In this document: positions 43,843 to 52,096 of the stretch, in pieces
How positions within the stretch are numbered: the first letter of the stretch is position 1
How the letters are laid out: the number at the start of each line of letters is the position of its first letter
The notes under the pieces: model-generated
What the model saw: the letters and a program-made list of their open reading frames with translations, nothing else
Database searches by the model: none
Told to the model about the DNA's origin: nothing
Assembly (NCBI GenBank): GCA_025997595.1
Contig: BNUU01000005.1
Location: 1-64,000 of the forward strand
Reading direction: 5' to 3'
DNA length: 64,000 nucleotides
Origin: Spirochaetia bacterium
GTDB taxonomy: Bacteria > Spirochaetota > Spirochaetia > Treponematales > Breznakiellaceae
Program-made: the position numbers and the translations under genes

Positions 43843-43907
43843 ACAAGGTTTCAATGCCGAAACGGCCGTTGGTCGTGGCAGAAAAATAGATCAATGGAGG
43901 CTTTCTT

Positions 43908-46019
43908 ATGAGAAAGAATCAACTTTGGACGACGTCGGCGGCTTTGCTGCTGATAGTCTCTCTTTTCGTTATGGGGTGCAAGACCGATGAGGCGCCGGCG
44001 GCGCCGGAAACCCTGGAAAGCGTGCAAGCGGCTTTTGAGTACGAGATCACCGATGCGGAATCATACCTGGCGTCGCTGCCGATGGGTGTTGCCACTGATT
44101 TTGGTGAGGGTTTTCACTTTATTACGTCGGCTGAACAGCTTGCGTTCCAGGACGCCATAGATGCCGCTAAAACGGCGCTGATCATTGCGGATACTATTAC
44201 AGCGGTCAATAACGCCAGAACCGATTTGGCAACCGCAAGAGGCACGCTACTGACCGCTTATAATGATAATGTCGGTACTTTAACGGGCGACGCTGCCACC
44301 GCTGCGGCAGCACGGGCGGCTTTGCTGGTTGAGATCCAAAAGCAACAGTTATTTATCGCTACCCTGGAGGAGAGTAGCGCTGACCCAGCGGATGTTGAGG
44401 CGGGGATTAAATATGTTACGACGGCCCAGTTAAGTACTTTTAACACCGCCATAAGCAACGCTATTGTGATTTGGACTACCTCCAGCCAGGCCGCAATTGT
44501 TTACGATGGCGCGAAAACTGTCTTATTACTCGCCAGGAGTACCATAGATGGAGAGATTAAGATCGGTACCAACACCTCGAGTATCCCAACACCCAACGGT
44601 ACCTATACGGTAGATGCCCGCGGCGATACACCGACCGATGATTTTCATATCAGCCTGTCGGCTGACAACAATACGATCGAGGTGCAATTTAGCGGCGCTG
44701 TACAGAGCTACACCAGCACCGCGCCCAATTTTACCGATGTGAGGAACCTGTTGCTAAATCTCAAAGCGAATGACACCTTCGACATGAATGCCAACCATCT
44801 GACCACCGTCACCCTCAAAACGGTGCCGGCCTCACCAGCTGCCACGATAACCGGCCTGTTGGACGCAGCCGACATCGGTGTTACCCTGGACTACGCGACA
44901 CCCGCCCTTGGCGGCGTGACTGTGGAGGCTGGAAAGACGCTGACCATTGATGCCGCCCGGGTTCCCGGACTTACCGGTACCCTTACCATTGAGGCCGGCG
45001 CTACCGTTACCGCTGGTTCCCTCTCCGGGGGTGGTGGCGAAATTGACGGGCCCGGTACCCTGACCGTCAATGTTGGGACCGCTAGTGCCTTTAATAGCAC
45101 CTTATTGGCTCTTAGTAGTGGTACTATAGTTAATGGGCCGGTAGTGATCGACCTGAAAGGTAATGTCCCGATTATCACGGAGACTCATGCGTACCTCAGC
45201 CCCGGCGGCGGCGGTACCGGCACAATCACCATTCAGGATACGAAAGACACCAAGTCAGTAAACAGCGCCGGTCTCTTTGTGGAACACGACAATGTTGTGC
45301 TTCAAGGCTTAAAGTTTGTAATCACCGATTATACGAAGTTGCCTTTTGCCGATTTTGATACGGAAAGGTATATGATCGTGTACAGTGGTGGTTCTAAAAC
45401 AAAGGTGAGTGGGCTGGATATTAGCTTTACACAAAACCTGACCTCTGTTTTGGCCGATAGTCTTGTGGAAATAGACGGTATCTACGTGAATGGAGCTACT
45501 GGCGAAGAATTTGTCATATCGAACAACACGGTCGTCCTAAACCCCACCGGATTACACGATACTCAGTTCACGAATGGTATTATTACCGGGAATGCAGACG
45601 AAACCACGGGCACCGGCAATGCAGTGACCGCGACCCTGGGTTATGACTACGCATCACTCACCAATACTACGACAATTCCCAAGCTCGGCTCGTTCACCAA
45701 GGTAGAGGCCGGCCAGTTCTGGAAACAGGGCCAGTACCGGTTGGCGTATACTTCTTCCATAATTAGTGGGGCTATCTCCGATTTTGGTACAGGTGCCGCA
45801 CATGCGCTCAGCGACACCATTGCTGCGTTGCAGGATGGCACCGAATTTGACACCTTTATCAGCGGCCTTACTGCGGATCTTATCATTACCGAAGATTACG
45901 GTTTTGTGGAGAAGTGGGGCTACACCAGCGGTAATATCACCAGCGATAGTTCGTATTGGTTCAAAGATGGTACCACTGGTTGGACCCCCATTTCCGACGG
46001 TGCCGACGCCACTCCATAA
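43908..46019 (+). CDS. Large surface lipoprotein
   Basis: A 703-residue lipoprotein. Residues 1-24 form a lipoprotein signal (LLIVSLFVMGC, Cys24 lipidated). The mature part starts with helical, Ala-rich repeats of about 85 residues (44-125 and 130-215), each near a hydrophobic ITAVNNARTDL-type heptad, resembling FIVAR-like surface repeats. The rest is a beta-helix-like region rich in Thr, Gly and Val (e.g. LTGTLTIEAGATVTAGSL, GTLTVNVGTASAFNSTLL). It resembles adhesins or surface antigens; no enzyme motif is visible. The codon usage is less GC-rich than in its neighbours. A terminator follows. Confidence 0.78.
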   Translation: MRKNQLWTTSAALLLIVSLFVMGCKTDEAPAAPETLESVQAAFEYEITDAESYLASLPMGVATDFGEGFHFITSAEQLAFQDAIDAAKTALIIADTITAVNNARTDLATARGTLLTAYNDNVGTLTGDAATAAAARAALLVEIQKQQLFIATLEESSADPADVEAGIKYVTTAQLSTFNTAISNAIVIWTTSSQAAIVYDGAKTVLLLARSTIDGEIKIGTNTSSIPTPNGTYTVDARGDTPTDDFHISLSADNNTIEVQFSGAVQSYTSTAPNFTDVRNLLLNLKANDTFDMNANHLTTVTLKTVPASPAATITGLLDAADIGVTLDYATPALGGVTVEAGKTLTIDAARVPGLTGTLTIEAGATVTAGSLSGGGGEIDGPGTLTVNVGTASAFNSTLLALSSGTIVNGPVVIDLKGNVPIITETHAYLSPGGGGTGTITIQDTKDTKSVNSAGLFVEHDNVVLQGLKFVITDYTKLPFADFDTERYMIVYSGGSKTKVSGLDISFTQNLTSVLADSLVEIDGIYVNGATGEEFVISNNTVVLNPTGLHDTQFTNGIITGNADETTGTGNAVTATLGYDYASLTNTTTIPKLGSFTKVEAGQFWKQGQYRLAYTSSIISGAISDFGTGAAHALSDTIAALQDGTEFDTFISGLTADLIITEDYGFVEKWGYTSGNITSDSSYWFKDGTTGWTPISDGADATP

Positions 46020-46033
46020 CGTGCCCCCGCTAA

Positions 46034-46056
46034 GCAATCCGGCTTTGCCGGATTGC
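46034..46056 (+). terminator. Hairpin after the lipoprotein gene
   Basis: GCAATCCGGC-TTT-GCCGGATTGC, a perfect 10-bp stem 15 bases after the stop. No T-run, so a weak or factor-assisted terminator, or mRNA stabiliser. Confidence 0.5.
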
Positions 46057-46170
46057 ACTGCACCAGAGGACCGGTAGGTCCTTAAGGGGGGCAAAGCAGG
46101 GCGGCAGGATTACCTCTGGTAATCCGATTACCGTAGAATCCGTCCGCCTCGTTTACAACGAATCTTGAAT

Positions 46171-46201
46171 GGGCCGCCTCCTAACCGGGGCGGCCATTTT
46201 T
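46171..46201 (+). terminator. Intrinsic terminator of the lipoprotein gene
   Basis: GGCCGCC (46172-46178) pairs with GGCGGCC (46189-46195) and is followed by A and five T. Confidence 0.75.
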
Positions 46202-46236
46202 GGGGCCGTCATAGTGACGCCCTACCTTGAAAACGG

Positions 46237-46397
46237 CGCACCTGACCCCCGGAGGATATAAGGAGCGCACCGAAAAAAACGGCGAAGGGGGGTGGTACAT
46301 GAAGCCGTGCGGCCCGCAGGGACGTATGGCTTCATGTACCAGGACCCCCCGCCCTATTCCCCGTGCGCTCCTGGGACCCATGCAGGGGTCAGGTGCG
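46237..46397 (+). ncRNA. Structured element, copy 2 (candidate novel structured RNA)
   Basis: Same plan as 37140-37309. P1 is 46237-46249 with 46385-46397 (13 bp). P2 is 46261-46270 with 46363-46372 (10 bp). A 16-base linker and GGGGGG are followed by P4, 46293-46306 with 46328-46341 (14 bp), and a 21-base loop holding the inner hairpin with the GCA triloop. P3 pairs GGGGG with CCCCC across the conserved GGA bulge. P4 differs from copy 1 at six successive positions on both strands, all still paired. It lies after a terminator and before higBA, on the plus strand. Confidence 0.7.
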
Positions 46398-46510
46398 ATT
46401 TCCAGAGAATTGTCGCAGGAGCGGTGGGACTGAGCAGGTAAGGGGGATTTAGGAACAAACCGTAGACGTGTGTTAGGCGATGTTTGAACCGCTTTACATA
46501 ATTTTATTTT

Positions 46511-46810
46511 CTATGCGATTACTCTTTCTAATGTGTGTATGTTTTTTAATTGCTTTTCCAGCAATTCTTTTTCAACCCTTATTTCATATTCATTTTGAAT
46601 ACCAACCCAAAATTCAACACTATTACCAAAATACTTTGATAATCTCAAGGCGGTATCTATGGTTATTTTTCTTTTACCCTTTAGTATTTCAGATATTCTT
46701 GTTGCAGAAATATTAATTTCTTTAGACAACCTATAGGCAGTGATTCCAAGAGGTTTAAGAAAATCTTCTTCTAATATTTCCCCAGGTAATATTGGTTTTA
46801 TCTTATTCAT
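46511..46810 (-). CDS. higA: HigA-type antitoxin
   Basis: A 99-residue antitoxin with an XRE HTH (PGEILEEDFLKPLGITAYRLSKEINISATRISEILKGKRKITIDTALRLSKYFG), typical of HigA. Start is the ATG at 46810; the longer frame reads into the toxin side and begins with Cys-rich shadow sequence. It follows higB on the same strand after a 72-base gap, and AT content is high, suggesting transfer. HigA represses the higBA promoter in characterised systems. Confidence 0.86.
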   Translation of the reverse strand: MNKIKPILPGEILEEDFLKPLGITAYRLSKEINISATRISEILKGKRKITIDTALRLSKYFGNSVEFWVGIQNEYEIRVEKELLEKQLKNIHTLERVIA

Positions 46811-46882
46811 GCTTATACTCCTATAAAAACCGGCACTTGTACCGACGTCAATCGGAAGTGTTGCGCAGCAACACACTACTCC

Positions 46883-47164
46883 TTAATGATAGTCAACAAT
46901 TTCTACTTCAAAGGCATTGCTGTTCTCAAATTTGAAACAAATACGCCATTGGTCATTAATCCTTATAGAATATTGTCCTTTCCTATCTCCTTCCAATTCC
47001 TCAAAATTATTTCCCGGGGGAATTTTTAAATCCCCAAGATTTATTGAGTTATGTATTATTGATAATTTCCTTAATGCAGTTCTTTGTATGTTTTGAGGTA
47101 ATTTCCTGGAAAACTGCCTATTCCATACCTTTTCAGCCTCTGCATCTTTAAAAGAACTTATCAT
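46883..47164 (-). CDS. higB: HigB-type toxin (RelE superfamily)
   Basis: A 93-residue ribosome-dependent mRNA interferase candidate. Motifs are SFKDAEAEKVWNRQFSRKLP, ALRKLSIIHNSINLGDL, LEGDRKGQYSIRINDQWRICFKF and EVEIVDYH, the HigB/Killer protein pattern. Start is the ATG at 47164: the -10 TATTAT is seven bases upstream and no Shine-Dalgarno exists. Toxin-first order is characteristic of HigBA. Its operator overlaps the -10. Confidence 0.88.
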   Translation of the reverse strand: MISSFKDAEAEKVWNRQFSRKLPQNIQRTALRKLSIIHNSINLGDLKIPPGNNFEELEGDRKGQYSIRINDQWRICFKFENSNAFEVEIVDYH

Positions 47165-47171
47165 ATACTCT

Positions 47172-47200
47172 ATAATAACATATGTCGTTATTATTGTCAA
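47172..47200 (-). promoter_or_regulatory. higBA promoter and overlapping operator, leaderless
   Basis: Minus strand: TTGACA (47200-47195), exactly 17 bases, TATTAT (47177-47172), then seven bases to the higB ATG. A perfect 8-bp inverted repeat, ATAATAAC (47172-47179) with GTTATTAT (47187-47194), covers the -10 and spacer, a plausible HigA site. Confidence 0.7.
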
Positions 47201-47216
47201 GTGTTATTATTCACCT

Positions 47217-47496
47217 TAAAATGTACCTGTAGTATTGCCCCATTTTGAAAACGGCGCTCCCGGCACCCAACGTAAAGGTGCCTGGTACCATATGCGTACA
47301 CCTAAGAAGAATTTAACCACGAACCACGCGAACCCCACAAACAAAAAGACAAGATTTGGTAGTCCTGGTTCGTGTTTTTCGTGTGGTTAGTGGTTCATTT
47401 TCTTGCATTTCCTTTTTGAATCCCGAAAATCAATCGATATATTTATATCGATAAAAATTATTTTATCAAGCGGTAAGGTACATTTTAGGGGGGCAG
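47217..47496. repeat. MITE-like segment with inverted ends and an inner palindrome
   Basis: Ends are TAAAATGTACCT (47217-47228) and AGGTACATTTTA (47476-47487), with TGCCCC/GGGGCA just inside or outside them. The middle holds TTGAAAACGGCGC (47245-47257, shared with 46227), GGTGCCTGGTACC (47277), and an imperfect palindrome (47315-47395) of AACCAC/GTGGTT and CGAACC/GGTTCG units. Confidence 0.6.
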
Positions 47497-47570
47497 CGCT
47501 AAAAAAGCTAAAGTTTTAGGCGGAATTTGCCGAAAATGGTGATGTGGTGATTTTGTCAAGGAGGATAAAG

Positions 47571-47777
47571 ATGACCCCGCAGCCTTATTTTGTCATGTTC
47601 GCGCCGGTTCTTTTATCTCTCTCTATACCTTTATCGACCTTTCTGTTTTGTTCCATTATCCCTTTTTATATGTTCTCCCTTGACAACCACCCCGGTGATT
47701 ACTATGATTTAAGTCAAGATCATTTGAGGGGAAGGGAATTTGATCAGAACATGGAATCAGGCTTTAAGTTCTCGTAA
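47571..47777 (+). CDS. Small membrane protein of unknown function (68 residues)
   Basis: A 68-residue protein starting at the ATG at 47571 behind AAGGAGG with six-base spacing, one of the best ribosome sites in the window. The first 38 residues are one long hydrophobic run (FVMFAPVLLSLSIPLSTF, then FCSIIPFYMF), followed by an acidic soluble tail. It precedes the LPP20-like gene by 32 bases and may share its transcript. No family is recognised. Confidence 0.5.
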   Translation: MTPQPYFVMFAPVLLSLSIPLSTFLFCSIIPFYMFSLDNHPGDYYDLSQDHLRGREFDQNMESGFKFS

Positions 47778-47809
47778 GGGAACTAAGAATACCCATCAAG
47801 GAGTTTCTG

Positions 47810-48922
47810 ATGAAAAAGAGTTCTGTCCTATGGCTGCTTCCCCTGGCCGCAGCGTTGTTTATTGGCTTTCCTTCCACCCTTTTTGCCGGCGGGGAAAAGG
47901 ATAAAAAGAAATCTGACGCCGAAGTCATGACGGTTCCCGGCAATATCGGGGGTGATACCGCTGCGTCGTCTGCCATTCCGGGCGGGACCTTCGCGCCCAT
48001 ACCGGATACGACGGTTGTTACCGGCGCTGCCGCCCCGATTCCCATCGCCGGTGAGCTTGTTCCGCCCAAACCGGATAACGCGGTTGTCAGCGATCCCATT
48101 CTATCTACTGCTGTTTCTGAGCCGCCTGCCACCCCCGGCGCTCCCCCCCAGGTTCCCGGTCCCAAGAACACCTGGGATCCGGCGTATCTGCCTAAAGAAA
48201 TACCGATATGGATAACTGAGCCGGAATATGAAGGGGTGGAGTACCTGTTTGTCGGCGTAGGAAGCGCCCATGGCGCAACGGATCGATTGTCCCTTCAGTT
48301 GGCCGAAGCCCGTGCCCGTCAGGACATTGCACTCCAGTTAAGTTCCAATGTTAAAGCCATGATCACCGATTTTGCGGAAAATCAGGGCAGCGGCGATGCC
48401 GAGTTTGATTTATTGCAGGCTTCCAGAACCCAAATGGTAGGGAAGCAGTTGATCGAGATGGAATTAAAAGACGTCAAGGTGGAAAAGCGGGCAAGGGCCT
48501 CCGATGGTACCTGGTGGGTTAAGGTTCTGTATGAGGACCCGGTCAAAAAAGCTGCCTATGTCAGGGCCAACGCTGCCAGAATTGCCGCTGAACGGGCCGC
48601 TGCCGCCCAGGCCGCTGCTGCTGCCGGTGCGTCGGCGCCGGTATTCCTCCCGCCAATTGAAATTGAACCCCCTGTGCCCGGCACCGATTATACGGAAAGA
48701 GCCAAGGAAGCGCTTAAGGTGATGGATCAGCAGCTTGAGAAGGTCAATGCCCAGCGGTCGGAGAAAGTCAAGGTTCAGCTCCCGGAGGAAGCCAGGCAGC
48801 CCTCAGAGGAAGCCAAGGCCCAGTCGCCGGAGGAAGTCACGGCTCAGGCGCCTGATGATGCCAAGGATCAGCTGTCGGAGAAATCCAGGCTGAAGACCAC
48901 CGCGGTTGTGTTAAGCGAATAG
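47810..48922 (+). CDS. Exported LPP20-like protein
   Basis: A 370-residue protein with an SPase I signal (MKKSSVLWLLPLAAALFIGF, cut near FAGGEK) and no lipobox Cys. A Pro/Ala-rich linker (40-120) leads to an LPP20-like domain (about 125-245: PIWITEPEYEGVEYLFVGVGSA, ARARQDIALQLSSNVKAMI, KVEKRARASDGTWWVKVLYEDP). The C terminus is a Glu/Lys/Ala-rich coil with 8-residue near-repeats (AKAQSPEE, VTAQAPDD, AKDQLSEK). Related proteins are surface-exposed or periplasmic in spirochaetes and Helicobacter. AAGGAG precedes the ATG. Confidence 0.75.
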   Translation: MKKSSVLWLLPLAAALFIGFPSTLFAGGEKDKKKSDAEVMTVPGNIGGDTAASSAIPGGTFAPIPDTTVVTGAAAPIPIAGELVPPKPDNAVVSDPILSTAVSEPPATPGAPPQVPGPKNTWDPAYLPKEIPIWITEPEYEGVEYLFVGVGSAHGATDRLSLQLAEARARQDIALQLSSNVKAMITDFAENQGSGDAEFDLLQASRTQMVGKQLIEMELKDVKVEKRARASDGTWWVKVLYEDPVKKAAYVRANAARIAAERAAAAQAAAAAGASAPVFLPPIEIEPPVPGTDYTERAKEALKVMDQQLEKVNAQRSEKVKVQLPEEARQPSEEAKAQSPEEVTAQAPDDAKDQLSEKSRLKTTAVVLSE

Positions 48923-49026
48923 GCAGGATGCCGTTTTACCCGGGCTATCCCCTGCGGGGGGTAGTTCGGGTATTAATACGGTCATCAGGGACCTCGCCTA
49001 TGCAATCAGAAGTTTGGGGGTTAAAA

Positions 49027-49797
49027 ATGCAAAAATTTTTAATGGCGGCCGGTTTGGTAATGCTGTTATTATGTACAGCCTGTACGACAAGCAGAGCCAA
49101 GGGGGACGCTATTTCGCTGTTGGAGCGCGGTATTGCCTTTGCCGGCAAGGAAGATTATGATACGGCAATAGCGGATTTTACCGGCGCCCTTAAGCTTGAC
49201 CGAAAATCTTCTGCCGCTTATAATCAGCGTGGTATTGCATATGCCCATAAGGGCGATTATGCCAAAGCCATAAAGGATTATTCCAGGGTAATTAGACATG
49301 ATCGTCGTTCTACCGCTGCCTATACCAGCCGGGGGAACGCGTATTTCAACAACGGTAATTATGCCAAAGCCATAAAGGATTATTCCAAGGTAATCAAGAT
49401 CTATCCCAATTCTCCCGCCGCCTATTACAATCGTGATAACGCCGCCGCCTATTACAATCGCGGCATTGCGTATTTCGGTAAGGGTGATTATGATTCGGCC
49501 ATAGCGGATTATACCAAAGTAATTAGTATCAGTCCCAATTATGCCGCCGCCTATTACAATCGTGGTCATGCATATTACGCCAAGGGTGATTATGATTCGG
49601 CCATAGCGGATAATACCCAGGTGATCAAAATTTACCCTGATTCTGTCGCTGCCTATACCAGCCGGGGCAGCGCATATTTCAATATTGGTGAGTACGACAG
49701 GGCCGTAAAAGACCTTGCCAAGGCAGTCAGCATTGATCCCGCTTATGCCATCGCAAAGCAGAACCTTGAAATTGCACAGAAGGCACGGGGATATTAG
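49027..49797 (+). CDS. TPR lipoprotein
   Basis: A 256-residue lipoprotein. The signal is MQKFLMAAGLVMLLLCTACT with Cys19 likely lipidated. Six to seven TPRs of 34 residues follow, each near AYYNRGIAYFGKGDYDSAIADYTKVI. One repeat is interrupted by the short insert AAYYNRDNAAAYYNRG, a small duplication. I use the ATG at 49027, which gives the lipoprotein signal; a longer reading from 48928 adds an unrelated leader. TPRs bind peptides or partner proteins. The neighbour at 49824 has the same repeat. Confidence 0.8.
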   Translation: MQKFLMAAGLVMLLLCTACTTSRAKGDAISLLERGIAFAGKEDYDTAIADFTGALKLDRKSSAAYNQRGIAYAHKGDYAKAIKDYSRVIRHDRRSTAAYTSRGNAYFNNGNYAKAIKDYSKVIKIYPNSPAAYYNRDNAAAYYNRGIAYFGKGDYDSAIADYTKVISISPNYAAAYYNRGHAYYAKGDYDSAIADNTQVIKIYPDSVAAYTSRGSAYFNIGEYDRAVKDLAKAVSIDPAYAIAKQNLEIAQKARGY

Positions 49798-49823
49798 GCA
49801 GGAGCGCCCGTAGAGGTGAAAAC

Positions 49824-52091
49824 ATGCACAAGATAGTACTGGCGGTAACGCTGCTCGCGTTGTTGTTTACGGCCCATGCGGCAGCCCAGACCAATGGGGA
49901 TGCCCAGGCCCTGCTGAACAGCGGTAATGCGTATTACGAAAATGGCGAGTATGATCAGGCGATAGCCCATTATACCTGGGCGGCCGAGATTGATCCCAAT
50001 GATGCCGCCGTCTATAACAATCGGGGGAATGCGTATTCCGGCAAAGGGGATTACAGTTCGGCGATAGTGGATTATAGCCGGGCAATCAGCATTTATCCCG
50101 CCCATGTCCGCGCCTATAACAACCGGGGGAACGCGTATTTCAACAAGGCCGAGTACGACCGGGCGATAGATGATTATACCCAGGCGCTCCGGTTTGAGCC
50201 TGACAATTACAATATCTCTTTCTTCCGCGGCATTGCCTATCATGCCAAGGGTGATTATGACAAAGCCATAGCGGATTACGATCGGACAATCAGCCTTGAT
50301 CCCGAGTATAAGGCCGCCGTTAATCTTCGGGGTGACGCGTATTATGCCAAGGGCGATTATGACAAAGCCATAGAAGATTACACCAGGGCGGTCGGGTTTG
50401 ATCCCGGGCGTACCTGGGTCTATACCATTCGTGGTGACGCGTATTATGCCAAGGGTGATTATGATGCGGCCATAGCGGACTACACCCAGGCTGTCAGACT
50501 TGATCCCAGTCTTGCCTCCGCCTATTACAGCCGTGGGAATACCTATTTTGGCAAGGGCGATTATGATTCGGCCATAGCGGACTATAGCCGGGCAATCAGC
50601 ATGTATCCCGCCCACTTCCGCGCCTATAATAACCGCGGCAGTGCCTATAATAACAAGGGCGAAATAGACCGGGCCATAGCGGACTGCTCCCAGGCAATCA
50701 GCCTGAACCCCGATTATGCCGCCGCCTATAATACTCGCGGTAATGCGTATAACAACAAGGGTGATTATGACAAGGCCATAACGGACCTTACCCATGCAAT
50801 CCGTCTGAATCCTAATTTCCCCCCTGCCCATAACAACCGTGGCAATGCGTATAACAACAAGGGTGAAATAGACAATGCCATAATGGACTACACCCAGGCT
50901 ATCAGTCTTAATCCCAATTATGCCCTTGCCTATGGTAACCGCGGGGTCGCCTTTAACGACAAGGGTGACTATGATTCGGCCATAGCGGACTGCACCCAGG
51001 CAATTAAGCTTGATCCCCGGGACGCTACTGCCCGTTACAATCGCGGGCTTGCGTATCATAAAAAGGGCGATGCCGACCGGGCCATAGCGGACTACACCCA
51101 GGCAATCAACATTGCTCCCAATTATGCCAAGGCCTATGGCAACCGCGGCGCTGCCTATTTCGACAAGGGCGATTATGACAAGGCCATAGCGGACTATACC
51201 CAGGCTATCAGAATTAATCCCAATGACGCCCTGGCCTACAGTAACCGCGGCGCTGCGTATTTTGAAAAGGGCGATATAGATCGGGCCATAGCGGACTATA
51301 CCCAGGCGGCTAAACTCGATCCCAATCATGCCCTTGCCTATAGTAATCTTGGCGCGGCGTATAACAACAAGGGTGACTATGACCTGGCGATTGCGGACCT
51401 TACCCAGTCAATCCGCATTAATCCCAATAATGCCACCGCCTATACCAACCGCGGCAATGCGTATAATAACAAGGGCGATTATGACAAGGCCATAGCGGAC
51501 TACACCCAGACAATCAGAATTGATCCCGATAATAATGTTGCCTATTACAACCGTGGCTATACCTATGACGACAAGGGCGATTTAGACAAGGCTATAGCGG
51601 ACTACACCCAGACAATCAGAATTGATCCCAATGACAGCTCCGCTTATTACAACCGCGGGCGCGCATATCAGAATCAGGGTAATATAGACCGGGCCATAGC
51701 GGACTATGCCCAGGCAATCAGCATGGACCCCAATCTTGTTCCGGCCTATAACAACCGTGGTATTGCGTATAAAGACTCGGGGGATATAGACAAGGCCATA
51801 GCGGACTATAATCGGGCAATCAGCATCGATCCCAATTATGCCAACGCCTATAACAATCGTGCTAATGCCTATAGAGACTCAGGGGATATAGACCGGGCCA
51901 TACGGGACTATACCCGGGCAATCAGTATCGATCCCAATTATGTCAATGCCTATAACGGCCGCGGTAACGCCTATTACATGAAGAGAGATTACCGGCAGGC
52001 AATTATTGACTATACACAGGCCCTGAAACTGGATCCGAATAACACGGACACCAAAAAATGGCTTGATGAAGCCCGGAGACAGCAGGGGTAA
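49824..52091 (+). CDS. Exported protein of about 21 TPRs
   Basis: A 755-residue protein with a signal peptide (MHKIVLAVTLLALLFTAHAA, then QT) and an uninterrupted run of TPRs from residue 30 to the end, period 34 residues (102 bases). The consensus is close to YxNRGxAYxxKGDxDxAIADYTQAIxxxPN. DNA-level identity between units is high enough to allow unequal recombination. The protein should form a long right-handed superhelix in the periplasm. GAGGTGAAA lies ahead of the ATG. TatD follows at once. Confidence 0.88.
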   Translation: MHKIVLAVTLLALLFTAHAAAQTNGDAQALLNSGNAYYENGEYDQAIAHYTWAAEIDPNDAAVYNNRGNAYSGKGDYSSAIVDYSRAISIYPAHVRAYNNRGNAYFNKAEYDRAIDDYTQALRFEPDNYNISFFRGIAYHAKGDYDKAIADYDRTISLDPEYKAAVNLRGDAYYAKGDYDKAIEDYTRAVGFDPGRTWVYTIRGDAYYAKGDYDAAIADYTQAVRLDPSLASAYYSRGNTYFGKGDYDSAIADYSRAISMYPAHFRAYNNRGSAYNNKGEIDRAIADCSQAISLNPDYAAAYNTRGNAYNNKGDYDKAITDLTHAIRLNPNFPPAHNNRGNAYNNKGEIDNAIMDYTQAISLNPNYALAYGNRGVAFNDKGDYDSAIADCTQAIKLDPRDATARYNRGLAYHKKGDADRAIADYTQAINIAPNYAKAYGNRGAAYFDKGDYDKAIADYTQAIRINPNDALAYSNRGAAYFEKGDIDRAIADYTQAAKLDPNHALAYSNLGAAYNNKGDYDLAIADLTQSIRINPNNATAYTNRGNAYNNKGDYDKAIADYTQTIRIDPDNNVAYYNRGYTYDDKGDLDKAIADYTQTIRIDPNDSSAYYNRGRAYQNQGNIDRAIADYAQAISMDPNLVPAYNNRGIAYKDSGDIDKAIADYNRAISIDPNYANAYNNRANAYRDSGDIDRAIRDYTRAISIDPNYVNAYNGRGNAYYMKRDYRQAIIDYTQALKLDPNNTDTKKWLDEARRQQG

Positions 52092-52096
52092 TACCT

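Larger units (their letters stand above)
46020..46510. other. 491-bp gene-free spacer
   Basis: Holds a perfect hairpin (46034-46056), a GGATTACC/GGTAATCC-like small repeat near 46110, the lipoprotein terminator (46171-46201), a TTGAAAACGGCGC motif shared with 47245 (46227-46239), and the second copy of the structured element (46237-46397). The rest, 46398-46510, shows nothing I can name. Confidence 0.75.
47165..47570. other. 406-bp spacer upstream of higB, repeat-rich
   Basis: Contains the higBA promoter, a MITE-like inverted-repeat segment (47217-47496) and the ribosome site of the next small gene. No coding sequence is visible. Confidence 0.7.

Noticed and set aside
46296..46338. Group II intron domain V in the P4 hairpin
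   Set aside because: Length and AGCCGT...ACGTATGGCTT resemble it, but the GNRA-like tetraloop and the two-base bulge are missing, copy 1 fits worse, and no reverse transcriptase is nearby.
49794..51329. 511-codon open frame on the minus strand opposite the TPR gene
   Set aside because: It mirrors the 102-bp repeat period of the TPR gene, has an unnatural repetitive composition, and lacks a ribosome site. It is an antisense shadow.
49900..52080. CRISPR array
   Set aside because: The 102-bp repeats are coding TPR units without spacers, and there are no cas genes.
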